From Ruminococcaceae bacterium UBA5397 (GTDB lineage: Bacteria; Bacillota; Clostridia; Oscillospirales; Acutalibacteraceae), in the NCBI GenBank assembly GCA_002411615.1, contig DHOF01000139.1, positions 1 through 21,433 on the forward strand: DNA of 21,433 nt, given 5' to 3'. A model generated the notes under the pieces. It was not told the DNA's origin. It worked only from the letters and a program-made list of their open reading frames with translations, and made no database searches. Shown in pieces: positions 14,205 through 21,433 of this stretch (the first letter of the stretch is position 1; every line of letters begins with the position of its first letter). Both the position numbers and the translations under genes were made by a program.

Positions 14205-15893
14205 ATGAATGCACTTATCATCGTAGCAATTTCTATCGTCGTGCTGGGCGGTGGGTATTTGCTGTACGGCCGATGGTTGGTCAAAACTTGGGGAGTTGAT
14301 CCCAATGCGAAAACGCCGGCTTATGAAAAAGAGGACGGCGAGGATTATATTCCTACTAACAGCTTGGTCGTGTTTAGTCATCAGTTTAGTTCGATTGCGG
14401 GTGCAGGCCCGATCACAGGCCCGATTATTGCCTGTATGTTTGGTTGGCTGCCGGCGCTGCTCTGGATTTTGATCGGCAGTGTATTTTTCGGAGCGGTACA
14501 GGATTTTACTTCCATGTATGCTTCGGTAAAAACAAAAGGTAAGACAATTGGTTCTATTATCGAAGATTATATCGGGAAAACCGGAAAAACGCTGTTCCTG
14601 ATTTTCGAATGGCTTTTCAGCCTGTTGGTCATCGCAGCCTTTGCGGATATGGTTGCCGGCACCTTCAGCGGCTTTGCACCCGATACTGGTGCTAAGATTT
14701 ATGCCAACGGCGGCACAGCTTCCATGACAATGCTTTTTATCTTTGGTGCGGTAATTTTTGGATTTTTCATGAAATATGCAAAGCCAAAGGGCGGCGTGAT
14801 GGCGGCTTGCGGAATCGTTTTTACAGCCGTTTTGATGTTAATCGGCCTTAATTTTCCCCTTTATGCGGATAAGGGGACATGGCTTGCAGTGATCTTTGCT
14901 TATCTGTTTATTGCTGCCGCATTGCCTATGTGGGTAATGATTCAGCCTCGTGATTATTTGAGCACGTTTTTGCTTTTGACCATGATTGCCGGCGCAGTGA
15001 TTGGACTTTTGGTAATGCATCCTTCCATTAATCTGCCAGCGGTGACCAGCTTTAATGTGAATGGGAAAATGCTCTTCCCGATGCTGTTTGTGACGATTGC
15101 CTGCGGTGCGGTTTCCGGATTCCATAGCTTGGTTTCTTCCAGCACCAGCAGCCGTCAGATCAAGAATGAAAAAGATATGCTTCCGATCGGGTATGGCGCG
15201 ATGCTGCTGGAATCTTTGCTGGCGGTTGTTGCACTCTGTGTTGCAGGTGCCGCTGCAGATCCGATAACGCATGCAGCTGCTCAGGGAACGCCGTTTGCAA
15301 TCTTCTCCAGAGGTGTTGCAAGCTTCCTCGTACAGATCGGTATGCCGCAGGACGCTGCAATGTGTGTCATGAATATGGCAGTTTCGACGCTGGCACTTAC
15401 CAGCCTTGATGCAGTTGCGCGTATCGGCAGAATTGCATTCCAGGAACTGTTTGGGCAGGGGAGTTCTTCGGTAGCAAAATTCCTGAGCAATAAATATATT
15501 TCTACGATTATTACGCTTGCTTGTGGCTGTGTCCTGAGCCTTGGCGGTTATAACAATATTTGGCCGCTGTTTGGTTCCGCAAACCAGTTGCTCGCAGCTT
15601 TGGTGCTTATCAGCCTTGCGGTGTTCCTCAAATGCACGGGACGCCAAGGTTGGATGCTCTATATACCGATGTTTGTGATGCTGGCGGTTACTTTTACCGC
15701 TCTGGTACAGTCGATCATCTCGATCGTTGTCAAACTCGGTTCCAGTAATTTTGTTTTCATGACCGATGGTCTCCAGCTGATTGTGGCGGTTTTGCTGGTT
15801 GCCCTTGGTATTATGGTAGCGGCCTCCTGCTTAAAGACACTCTTTGGGAAAAAGGGAAATTCGGAGAAAGCTACTTCTGATACAGCGGTCTGA
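14205..15893 (+). CDS. cstA: CstA-family carbon-starvation / pyruvate or peptide transporter
   Basis: A 562-residue integral membrane protein with many hydrophobic spans throughout. It has the CstA N-terminal signatures: YGRWL near 25, DYIPTNSLVVFSHQFSSIAGAGPITGP (about 47-73) and FFGAVQDFTSMYASVKTKGKTIG (about 92-116). FHSLVSSSTSSRQI lies mid-protein, and the C-terminal half includes the LGGYNNIWPLFGSANQLLAAL segment. It is shorter than E. coli CstA or BtsT (about 700), in line with Gram-positive members. The E. coli relatives transport pyruvate, and CstA has been tied to peptide use. The ATG has GGGAGA upstream. It is a single-gene unit behind a T-box and ends at a strong terminator. Control by a tRNA is striking for this family and suggests a role in branched-chain amino-acid supply (inference). 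Confidence 0.93.
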   Translation: MNALIIVAISIVVLGGGYLLYGRWLVKTWGVDPNAKTPAYEKEDGEDYIPTNSLVVFSHQFSSIAGAGPITGPIIACMFGWLPALLWILIGSVFFGAVQDFTSMYASVKTKGKTIGSIIEDYIGKTGKTLFLIFEWLFSLLVIAAFADMVAGTFSGFAPDTGAKIYANGGTASMTMLFIFGAVIFGFFMKYAKPKGGVMAACGIVFTAVLMLIGLNFPLYADKGTWLAVIFAYLFIAAALPMWVMIQPRDYLSTFLLLTMIAGAVIGLLVMHPSINLPAVTSFNVNGKMLFPMLFVTIACGAVSGFHSLVSSSTSSRQIKNEKDMLPIGYGAMLLESLLAVVALCVAGAAADPITHAAAQGTPFAIFSRGVASFLVQIGMPQDAAMCVMNMAVSTLALTSLDAVARIGRIAFQELFGQGSSSVAKFLSNKYISTIITLACGCVLSLGGYNNIWPLFGSANQLLAALVLISLAVFLKCTGRQGWMLYIPMFVMLAVTFTALVQSIISIVVKLGSSNFVFMTDGLQLIVAVLLVALGIMVAASCLKTLFGKKGNSEKATSDTAV

Positions 15894-15923
15894 AAAATAG
15901 CTTGAGGGTTTTATAAAACGTTG

Positions 15924-15962
15924 AAAAAGTGCCTGATGGATTCAATCCATCAGGCACTTTTT
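15924..15962. terminator. Bidirectional terminator between cstA and the surface-protein gene
   Basis: A nearly perfect palindrome with 19-bp arms, 15924-15942 and 15944-15962, begins with AAAAAGTGCC and ends with GGCACTTTTT. It serves cstA on the plus strand and the convergent gene ending at 16002. Confidence 0.9.
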
Positions 15963-16001
15963 CGATGACAAAATAAATCTGTTAGATTATTTTGAATCGT
16001 T

Positions 16002-17114
16002 TTAATTTTTCTTTTTACGGAGCAGTAATATACAGAGCAAAGCAATCAGCGCACCTGCACCGACCATAGCGGCCCCGGATAAAAAGGCTGGAAATTGGTT
16101 TTGGAAAAAAGAAGAAGAATTTTTACGGCTTGAACCAGAATCAATCGTATAAGATTCATCTTCGGGGTCTTCTGATAAAGTGGAGCGTTTTACGCTTGCT
16201 CCCGTCGACTTTTTGGAGGAACCTTTTTTTACAGAACCGCCAACAGTACCACTGGTTCTGGTCCTGCGTCCGGTTCCTGTTTCGGTTTCTGCTTTTGTTT
16301 CAGAGGTGCGTTGCGAGCGGGATACCTGTACATGGTATTCGGAAGAATGTTTTCCGTCTGCAGATTTTACGGTTACCCGAATGATTGTCGTACTTCCGGC
16401 AGCACTTAAAGTATGGCGGTTGACTGTAATTTTGCTTCCTTCTTCCGCGCTTTGTGCAGAAAACCAAATCTCATTTTCGTCTGCAGGAACGGTCGTTTCA
16501 TATTCCAGATGCTCTGGAGAAAAGTCAGGAGAAAGAGAAATTCCTTCCGGTTTGGTGACCGAAAGATCTTGTAGAAGCGGACTGGAATCATCAACATCTG
16601 TACTGTTGGAACTGTTGGAACTGTTCACGATGGGAATCAATAAGTCTTGTTGGGTGTCTAAATTAAGCGGCTGAGCAGAAAAATCGCAAACCTCACTGAT
16701 TGACAGGGAAAATGGGAAAGCTTCTCCTTCATTTACGGTATCTTTTACGCGGAAATGGTAGGTGGCGATTGTGCCAGAGAGGACAGAAGCAACACCATCT
16801 TCCACATTGCAGGCATAGATACACTGTAAAGGAGAGCTATTTCCAACAAAAAATTCGTTTTTTGTGACACCTTTTGAGAGAGTCACACCTTCATAGGAAA
16901 AAACGTTTTCGTCAAAGGAAAAGCTTGCCCGAAAAGCTGCCGGGGATTCTTTTGATGGAGCCGCCTGCAGCAAAATTGAAAAAGTTCCGCCGGGACAGGC
17001 TGAACCTTTTTCACAAATAGAAAAAGGGGTCAATTCAGCAGCCCGGGCAGAGATACCAGCCAGACAGAATACAATTCCGATTAAAAGAATTCTGATTTGG
17101 ATTCGTTTTTTCAT
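16002..17114 (-). CDS. Membrane-anchored surface protein with cohesin-like and cadherin-like domains
   Basis: This 370-residue protein is exported. Its signal peptide is MKKRIQIRILLIGIVFCLAG followed by a likely cut near ARA-AE (about 26). Residues 28-165 look like a cohesin/dockerin-receptor type beta-sandwich (FRASFSFDENVFSYEGVTLSKG and later FRVKD...SLSISEV). Residues about 185-268 fit the cadherin-like beta-sandwich family PF12733 (LSPDFSPEHLEYETTVPAD and VTVKSADGKHSSEYHVQV). A Ser/Thr/Lys/Arg-rich linker (270-335) leads to a single C-terminal TM helix (about 344-365) and RKKKN, so the protein stays on the cell membrane with its domains outside. The small Asn/Ser run at 163-171 is a spacer. 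It follows the CrtO-like gene by 30 bp. The function is unknown; attachment or polysaccharide binding is plausible. The ribosome site (AAAGAGAT) is weak. Confidence 0.82.
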   Translation of the reverse strand: MKKRIQIRILLIGIVFCLAGISARAAELTPFSICEKGSACPGGTFSILLQAAPSKESPAAFRASFSFDENVFSYEGVTLSKGVTKNEFFVGNSSPLQCIYACNVEDGVASVLSGTIATYHFRVKDTVNEGEAFPFSLSISEVCDFSAQPLNLDTQQDLLIPIVNSSNSSNSTDVDDSSPLLQDLSVTKPEGISLSPDFSPEHLEYETTVPADENEIWFSAQSAEEGSKITVNRHTLSAAGSTTIIRVTVKSADGKHSSEYHVQVSRSQRTSETKAETETGTGRRTRTSGTVGGSVKKGSSKKSTGASVKRSTLSEDPEDESYTIDSGSSRKNSSSFFQNQFPAFLSGAAMVGAGALIALLCILLLRKKKN

Positions 17115-17144
17115 AGATAGGATCTCTTTATTGTTGTAAAAGAT

Positions 17145-17660
17145 TCAGGTGGGAACAGAAACATGCTGTTCATGGCTTTGCTCGCGAACCAGTCTCTTTT
17201 GAAGGACTTGCAGCCGAAAACGATTATAGCGCTGAATGATGATAAAAGGCCATGTTCCAAGAAAAAGAGGAATCGAGATGGTAATGGAAACTAGCGGTGT
17301 ATTCAGCCAAATAATCGGGATTAAGCAAAATCCACCGAGGGTATGCATCCATTCGCCGCGACAAGTTTCTAAAATAAAACGGTCTATATATTCTAAAGTC
17401 AGGGCGTTGTCTAAAGAACGCTTGGAAAATCCACCATTGGAAATGAATTGTGGAAGACGGTCCTTCCAGTCCTGAATCTTTAAATGGGAACGATACCAAC
17501 GACCGTTTTGTTCCCATTTTCGCGGTTGATAATAGGTGCGCCGAGCATCAAAAAGAGAATCAGGAAGATGTTGGCATGCGAATACAGTGATCCCCTGCCA
17601 TAAGCCAATCAAAAGCAGATTATTTATCAGCATTTTGAGAAAAGGCATCTCTTGAAACAA
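17145..17660 (-). CDS. CrtO-like (glycosyl-4,4'-diaponeurosporenoate acyltransferase family) membrane protein
   Basis: A 171-residue protein whose central block resembles staphyloxanthin CrtO-type proteins. The visible pieces are YYQPRKWEQNGRWYRSHLKIQ, WKDRLPQF, NGGFSKRSL and the ETCRGEWMHTL motif near 95-105. Hydrophobic segments lie at about 8-28 and at 107-145 (two close spans), so it is a membrane protein. No carotenoid genes are in the window, and many Clostridia carry this family without making carotenoids, so acylation of some other lipid or glycan is possible but unproven. The start is uncertain: TTG 17660 lies 12 nt after AAAGGGGG, and an in-frame ATG at 17648 is further away. It is first in a two-gene operon with the cohesin-like surface protein. 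Confidence 0.75.
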   Translation of the reverse strand: MFQEMPFLKMLINNLLLIGLWQGITVFACQHLPDSLFDARRTYYQPRKWEQNGRWYRSHLKIQDWKDRLPQFISNGGFSKRSLDNALTLEYIDRFILETCRGEWMHTLGGFCLIPIIWLNTPLVSITISIPLFLGTWPFIIIQRYNRFRLQVLQKRLVREQSHEQHVSVPT

Positions 17661-17724
17661 AGCGTTCTGTCGCCCCCTTTTTTAGCTGCAAATGTATTAA
17701 TTATATGTTTTGTATATAAGAAAT

Positions 17725-17753
17725 AGTATAATACATTTTTAAAATTTCTACAA
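17725..17753 (-). promoter_or_regulatory. Promoter of the CrtO-like/surface-protein operon
   Basis: On the minus strand TTGTAG (17748-17753), a 17-nt spacer and TATACT (17725-17730) give a start near 17718, about 58 nt before the coding start. Confidence 0.6.
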
Positions 17754-17786
17754 GATGAAACATATTTTCTAATTTATCTTACTTCA

Positions 17787-17823
17787 TTTTATCCTTTTAA
17801 AAAAACTTTTAAAAAGGATAAAA
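17787..17823. repeat. AT-rich inverted repeat in the crtO-like/glnN divergent gap
   Basis: TTTTATCCTTTT (17787-17798) mirrors AAAAGGATAAAA (17812-17823) with a 13-nt centre. It lies upstream of both divergent promoters and could bind a regulator. The remaining gap, 17824-17907, is A/T-rich with nothing else recognised. Confidence 0.35.
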
Positions 17824-17907
17824 CTTTATTTTTACAGAAAAATAAAACAAAAAAACAAAGTTAAAAAACATCCCGAAAATTTGCATTTTATTTTCATATT
17901 TACTGCG

Positions 17908-17937
17908 TTGACTTTTATATAATCAGCGTATTATACT
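17908..17937 (+). promoter_or_regulatory. Promoter of glnN
   Basis: TTGACT (17908-17913), an 18-nt spacer and TATACT (17932-17937) predict a start near 17944 and a leader of about 107 nt. Confidence 0.65.
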
Positions 17938-17969
17938 GAATTTAATTTTAGAAATAATTCGGTGAGAAG

Positions 17970-17996
17970 TTTATTTTTAAATCATTTAAAAATAAA
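17970..17996 (+). repeat. Perfect hairpin in the glnN leader
   Basis: TTTATTTTTAAA (17970-17981) and TTTAAAAATAAA (17985-17996) are perfect 12-bp arms with a 3-nt loop, lying within the predicted 5' UTR and about 45 nt before the ribosome site. Being all A/T, the hairpin is weak as RNA; it may protect the mRNA or bind a regulator as DNA. Confidence 0.45.
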
Positions 17997-18050
17997 GTGA
18001 ATGGTCAAAAAAGAAAGAAAACAAGAATGGTTTGTTTGAAAGGAGTTTTT

Positions 18051-20150
18051 ATGATGAGTACGGTTCCGGAATTATTCGGTACACTGGTCTTTAATGATTC
18101 GGTTATGAAGGCAAGGCTGCCCAAAGATACCTATCAGGCTTTAAAAATGACCCGCGAAAATGGAAAGCCATTAGATCCTCAGGTGGCAAATGTGGTAGCA
18201 AACACCATGAAGGATTGGGCGGTAGAAAACGGCTGCACCCATTTTACGCATTGGTTTCAACCGATGAACGGCATTACCGCGGAAAAGCATGATAGCTTTA
18301 TTTCTCCGGTGGCAGGCGGAAAAGTAATTATGGAGTTTTCCGGCAAGGAATTGATTAAAGGGGAGCCGGATGCCAGTTCCTTCCCGAACGGCGGTCTGCG
18401 TTCTACCTTTGAAGCGCGTGGATATACTGCTTGGGACCCTACGAGCGATGCGTTTATCAAGGATGGCAGCCTTTGTGTTCCCACTGCTTTTTGCTCTTAT
18501 GGAGGGGAAGCACTTGATAAAAAGACACCGCTTTTGCGTTCCATGAATGTTATTAATGAGCAGGCTTTGCGGATTTTACGGCTGTTTGGGGACCAAAAGA
18601 CCCAGCGTGTAAATGTAACCGTGGGTGCAGAGCAGGAATATTTTCTGATTGATCGAAAATTGTTTGAAGAGCGTGAAGATCTCATTTGTACCGGACGTAC
18701 ACTTTTTGGCGCTATGCCGCCAAAAGGGCAGGAGATGGAAGATCACTATTTTGGCGTTATTAAGCCACGGGTCTCTGCCTTTATGAAAGATTTGGATGAA
18801 GAATTGTGGAAATTGGGGATTCTTGCAAAAACGAAGCACAATGAAGTTGCTCCCGGGCAGCATGAGTTGGCCCCGATCTTTACGACTGTGAATGTAGCAA
18901 CCGACCAGAACCAGTTAACAATGGAAATCATGAAAAAGGTTGCGGCAAAGCATGGACTTTCTTGTCTGCTGCACGAAAAGCCATTTAATGGGGTGAATGG
19001 GTCCGGCAAACACGATAACTGGTCATTGAGTACCGACCGTGGAGTCAATCTTTTGGAACCTGGGGATTCTCCGCGAACGAATGCACGCTTTTTGCTGCTT
19101 TTAACCGCAATTATTGAAGCTGTGGATACACATCAGGATCTTTTGCGTCTTTCCGTTGCCAGTGCAGGGAATGATCATCGTCTTGGCGGAAATGAAGCAC
19201 CACCGGCAATTATTTCGATCTTTTTGGGAAATCAACTTACCGAGGTCTTGGATTCCATTGAAAAGAAAGAAGAATATAAGGAAAGTCAGGGCAAATCCGT
19301 TTTGACAATTGGCGTGGATGTATTGCCTAATTTGCCGAAAGACGCGACCGATCGTAATCGTACTTCTCCTTTTGCATTTACCGGCAATAAATTTGAGTTT
19401 CGTATGCTTGGTTCTACCGTTTCCATTGGATGTCCGAATATGATTTTAAATACCATTGTTGCTGATGTGCTTTGCAAATACGCAGATCGGCTGGAAAAAG
19501 CGAAGGATTTTAACTATGAATTGGAGCATTTGATCCGTCATGCGTATCGGGATCATAAGCGAATCATTTTTAACGGCGACGGATATACCGATGGATGGGT
19601 GAAAGAAGCCGAGAAACGCGGACTGCTGAATCTGGCGACTACGGCTGACTGTATGCCTCTTTACAAAAAGGAAGAGAATATTGAGCTGTTTGAAAAATAT
19701 GGAGTTTTGTCTCGTATGGAGGTCTGTTCCCGCTGCGAGATTCAGATGGAAAACTATAATAAACAGCAGCATATTGAAGCTCTGACAATGGAGGATATGA
19801 TTCAAAAGCAGATTTTTCCTGCAATGTGCAGCTATATGAAGATGCTTTCTGAAGAAATCTCTCTCAAAAAGCAGATTGGAGCAGGAATTTCTTATGAGGT
19901 AGAGGAAACTTTGGTCAAAAAGCTTTCAAATTTGTCGGTACAACTTTTTAATGAATTGGAATCCTTGAAGAGGGCAGTTGCTGGGGAGCAGAAAATTGCG
20001 GATGTAGAAAAGCTCTGCCGGTATTGTGCAGATGTACTTTTGGTGCAGATGGAAAAAACCCGCACAGTTGCCGATCAGATAGAGCCATTAGTTGGAAAGA
20101 CTTACTGGCCTTATCCCTGCTATGGAGATCTTTTGTTTTCTGTAAATTAA
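18051..20150 (+). CDS. glnN: Type III glutamine synthetase
   Basis: A 699-residue cytoplasmic enzyme making glutamine from glutamate, ammonia and ATP. Its length and motifs place it in the GSIII (GlnN) class, known from Clostridia, Bacteroides and cyanobacteria, rather than the 440-residue GlnA. The N-terminal GSIII region includes FGTLVFNDSVMKARLPK and CTHFTHWFQPMNG. The catalytic blocks are GAEQEYFLID, HNEVAPGQHELAPIF, GVNGSGKHDNWS and LGGNEAPPAI. The C-terminal region includes NRTSPFAFTGNKFEFRMLGS and ends with a long helical stretch. I take ATG 18051, 5 nt after AAAGGAG; ATG 18054 gives 8 nt and is equally possible. A longer frame from GTG 17997 would cover the leader. It is monocistronic, with its own promoter and a terminator at 20170. 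Confidence 0.97.
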   Translation: MMSTVPELFGTLVFNDSVMKARLPKDTYQALKMTRENGKPLDPQVANVVANTMKDWAVENGCTHFTHWFQPMNGITAEKHDSFISPVAGGKVIMEFSGKELIKGEPDASSFPNGGLRSTFEARGYTAWDPTSDAFIKDGSLCVPTAFCSYGGEALDKKTPLLRSMNVINEQALRILRLFGDQKTQRVNVTVGAEQEYFLIDRKLFEEREDLICTGRTLFGAMPPKGQEMEDHYFGVIKPRVSAFMKDLDEELWKLGILAKTKHNEVAPGQHELAPIFTTVNVATDQNQLTMEIMKKVAAKHGLSCLLHEKPFNGVNGSGKHDNWSLSTDRGVNLLEPGDSPRTNARFLLLLTAIIEAVDTHQDLLRLSVASAGNDHRLGGNEAPPAIISIFLGNQLTEVLDSIEKKEEYKESQGKSVLTIGVDVLPNLPKDATDRNRTSPFAFTGNKFEFRMLGSTVSIGCPNMILNTIVADVLCKYADRLEKAKDFNYELEHLIRHAYRDHKRIIFNGDGYTDGWVKEAEKRGLLNLATTADCMPLYKKEENIELFEKYGVLSRMEVCSRCEIQMENYNKQQHIEALTMEDMIQKQIFPAMCSYMKMLSEEISLKKQIGAGISYEVEETLVKKLSNLSVQLFNELESLKRAVAGEQKIADVEKLCRYCADVLLVQMEKTRTVADQIEPLVGKTYWPYPCYGDLLFSVN

Positions 20151-20169
20151 ATAACCTAAATTTATTGAT

Positions 20170-20220
20170 AAAAGAGAGGAAATACAAAGCCAAAAAACGA
20201 CTTTGTATTTCCTCTCTTTT
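20170..20220. terminator. Bidirectional terminator between glnN and the AraC-type gene
   Basis: The 20-bp arms 20170-20189 and 20201-20220 are perfect mirrors around an 11-nt loop, with T tracts on both sides. It terminates the two convergent genes. Confidence 0.9.
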
Positions 20221-20228
20221 TTATATTC

Positions 20229-21077
20229 TTAAAGGGCAATAAAATCCAATTTTCCGGGAGAAAATTTCTTTTTAATTTTCTCCTGAAAAACAGAAGGCGG
20301 AATATTCATATATTCTTTAAATGCTTTTGCAAAATGGGATTGGTCATAATAACCGCAGTCCTGCGCAACGTCAACAATAGACATCCCTGGGTGTTCAATC
20401 ATAGTTCGCAGTGCATTTTGGAAACGGATATTCGCCAAAACTGTCTTAGGGGCAAGCCCTACATGTTCTGTAATCACTTTTTGAAGATATCGGGCACTGT
20501 AGCCGGTTTGTTCCTGCAGTTCAGAGATTCGGATATTGCCGTGTTGCATCAGGGCATCGTACATCATATTTTGAATTAAAGCAGAAGTTTCCCGCTGCTT
20601 TGTACGGTTTTCCCACTGAAGAATGAAATTTCGAAGATATTTGATGCGCTGTTCGAAAGTTTTAGAATATGCCATTTGTTCCAAAATGGATCCTGGCTGC
20701 AGAAGATCATCCAATGGAATTTCTGTGTCTGCAAGCTCATTGCTTGGAATGCCAAAAATTCTGGTGAATTCTCCTGGGAAAAACTGACAGGCAAAAACTT
20801 GCAGCATTCCGTAAAGAGGAACTTTTTTGCTTTGATTCAATGCGCCGCAACAGACAGCATATGGATTGTTTGGATCTGTAGAAAATAAAATTCCAACCAG
20901 ACCAATTCCAGGAACACAACTTAATCCATCTGCTTTACCGGGGTTTTTGAGCTCATGCACAACCGCAATGGGCGTGCTGTTGTTTCCTTCGGTCAGAAGG
21001 CTTTTGTGGCTTTTTTCTGCATCCCAAAACGGTTGAACGGATACCATCGTACTGAAATCCGTTCTATTTTTGTCCAT
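20229..21077 (-). CDS. AraC-family transcriptional regulator
   Basis: A 282-residue regulator. The C-terminal AraC/XylS double HTH spans about 175-275. The first HTH is ISELQEQTGYSARYLQKVITEHVGLAPK; the second carries the signature IVDVAQDCGYYDQSHFAKAFKEYMNIPPSVFQ. The N-terminal 170 residues form a sensing domain of the DUF6597 type (GIGLVGILFSTDPNN, YGMLQVFACQFFPGEFTRIFGIPSNELAD), which occurs in other Gram-positive AraC proteins; its ligand is unknown. AGGAGG lies 6 nt before the ATG. The gene is divergent from the one starting at 21399. A pair of direct repeats suited to AraC binding (21129-21160) lies between them, so it probably activates that neighbour and may control itself. Confidence 0.93.
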   Translation of the reverse strand: MDKNRTDFSTMVSVQPFWDAEKSHKSLLTEGNNSTPIAVVHELKNPGKADGLSCVPGIGLVGILFSTDPNNPYAVCCGALNQSKKVPLYGMLQVFACQFFPGEFTRIFGIPSNELADTEIPLDDLLQPGSILEQMAYSKTFEQRIKYLRNFILQWENRTKQRETSALIQNMMYDALMQHGNIRISELQEQTGYSARYLQKVITEHVGLAPKTVLANIRFQNALRTMIEHPGMSIVDVAQDCGYYDQSHFAKAFKEYMNIPPSVFQEKIKKKFSPGKLDFIAL

Positions 21078-21128
21078 AGTGCTCCTCCTTATTTCTCCTC
21101 TTTTAAAATTGACGGGAATATATTCTGC

Positions 21129-21160
21129 TTTTTACAAGGTGTTGTTCTTATTTTTACAAG
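21129..21160. promoter_or_regulatory. Direct repeats, candidate AraC-type binding site
   Basis: TTTTTACAAG occurs exactly twice, at 21129-21138 and 21151-21160, 22 bp apart (two helical turns). AraC-family activators usually bind two direct half-sites about 21 bp apart, the nearer abutting or overlapping the -35. Here the second copy ends directly before the predicted -35 (21161-21166). Confidence 0.65.
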
Positions 21161-21189
21161 TTTTTGTGGATTTCACATGATATTATAAT
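21161..21189 (+). promoter_or_regulatory. Activator-type promoter of the right-edge gene
   Basis: A perfect -10 TATAAT (21184-21189) is paired at 17 nt with a poor -35 (TTTTTG, 21161-21166). A strong -10 with a weak -35 next to activator half-sites is the usual class II arrangement. The start would be near 21196. Confidence 0.55.
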
Positions 21190-21195
21190 GGCACG

Positions 21196-21398
21196 ATAGA
21201 CATAAAACAAAGTTACCTTATAAAAAAATTGTACAAATCAGTGACTTTTATAAGGAATCTTGGAATCTTGATTTCATTATAAACGCGGATTTGTCAGACG
21301 TCAACTCAAGATTGCAAATTTTATGTTTGGTCAAAGACAGTCACTTTGGTACGGCGACTGTTTTGATAGATAGAAGAAAAAAACGAAGGAGGATGTAT
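21196..21398 (+). promoter_or_regulatory. Long structured 5' leader, unidentified
   Basis: About 200 nt separate the predicted transcription start from the next gene. Three helices nest as a three-way junction: P1 ACATAAAA/TTTTATGT (21200-21207 with 21319-21326), P2 CCTTATAAAA/TTTTATAAGG (21216-21225 with 21246-21255) and P3 AATCTTGA/TCAAGATT (21264-21271 with 21306-21313). A fourth hairpin, AGACAGTC...GACTGTTT (about 21335-21364), follows closely, before the AAGGAGG site. There is also a tandem GGAATCTT repeat at 21254-21269. I recognise no known riboswitch class and no terminator. It may be a regulatory RNA element, or chance pairing in AT-rich DNA. Confidence 0.4.
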
Positions 21399-21433
21399 AT
21401 GGTTACTACAATTACATGGATTATTGTCTTTGT
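21399..21433 (+). CDS. Start of an unknown gene, cut by window end
   Basis: Only the first 11 complete codons are visible (MVTTITWIIVF), which look like the start of a hydrophobic N-terminal helix, so a membrane protein or transporter is likely. The ATG at 21399 has AAGGAGG 6 nt upstream; an in-frame ATG at 21393 is too close to the site. It lies downstream of AraC-type repeats, an activator-type promoter and a structured leader. The product cannot be named. Confidence 0.6.
   Translation, partial: MVTTITWIIVF

Noticed and set aside
14838..15647. Long minus-strand frame of 269 codons opposite cstA
   Set aside because: It mirrors a well-conserved membrane protein gene and its translation is Cys/His/Arg-rich in the way typical of antisense shadows.

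Overview
The window looks like low-to-mid G+C Firmicutes DNA, most likely from a class Clostridia member (an Oscillospiraceae/Ruminococcaceae-like anaerobe is my guess). The reasons are strong AGGAGG ribosome sites, consensus sigma-A promoters, two T-box leaders, a type III glutamine synthetase, an Mrp/Nbp35 ATPase with an N-terminal cysteine cluster, a UPF0340 (YwlG) gene and an Rrf2 regulator. I see no phage, insertion sequence, CRISPR, tRNA or rRNA. Genes are mostly intact and closed by good intrinsic terminators.

Layout. (1) 1-3735, minus strand: marR, then two ABC exporter half-transporters, joined by ATGA overlaps and driven by a near-perfect promoter. (2) 3882-5703, minus: gpsA-like then mrp. 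(3) 5929-8140, minus: OmpR-type response regulator and its histidine kinase. (4) 8250-8990, plus: ywlG behind a leader that contains a terminator-like hairpin. (5) 9042-9245: a promoter and terminator enclosing about 170 nt of non-coding RNA, followed by a separately promoted rrf2 gene. (6) 9859-13678, minus: ilvB-ilvN-ilvA behind a T-box that I read as isoleucine-specific (AUC). (7) 13835-15893, plus: a CstA-family transporter behind a second, divergent T-box that I read as leucine-specific (CUC). (8) 16002-17718, minus: a CrtO-like membrane protein and a membrane-anchored surface protein with cohesin-like and cadherin-like domains. (9) 17908-20150, plus: glnN (GSIII). (10) 20229-21433: an AraC-family regulator divergent from a gene cut by the window end, with AraC-style direct repeats and a long structured leader between them.

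Functional theme. The centre of the window is branched-chain amino-acid supply. Acetolactate synthase and threonine deaminase respond to one tRNA, and a CstA-type carrier (the family includes pyruvate and peptide transporters) appears to respond to another, from a shared 900-bp divergent control region. Glutamine synthetase III lies close by.

The least explained pieces are the stand-alone RNA before rrf2, the three-way-junction leader at the right end with adjacent AraC-type repeats, the terminator inside the ywlG leader, and the apparent ACG start of marR. Every RNA structure and promoter here was found by eye and none was folded or searched computationally.
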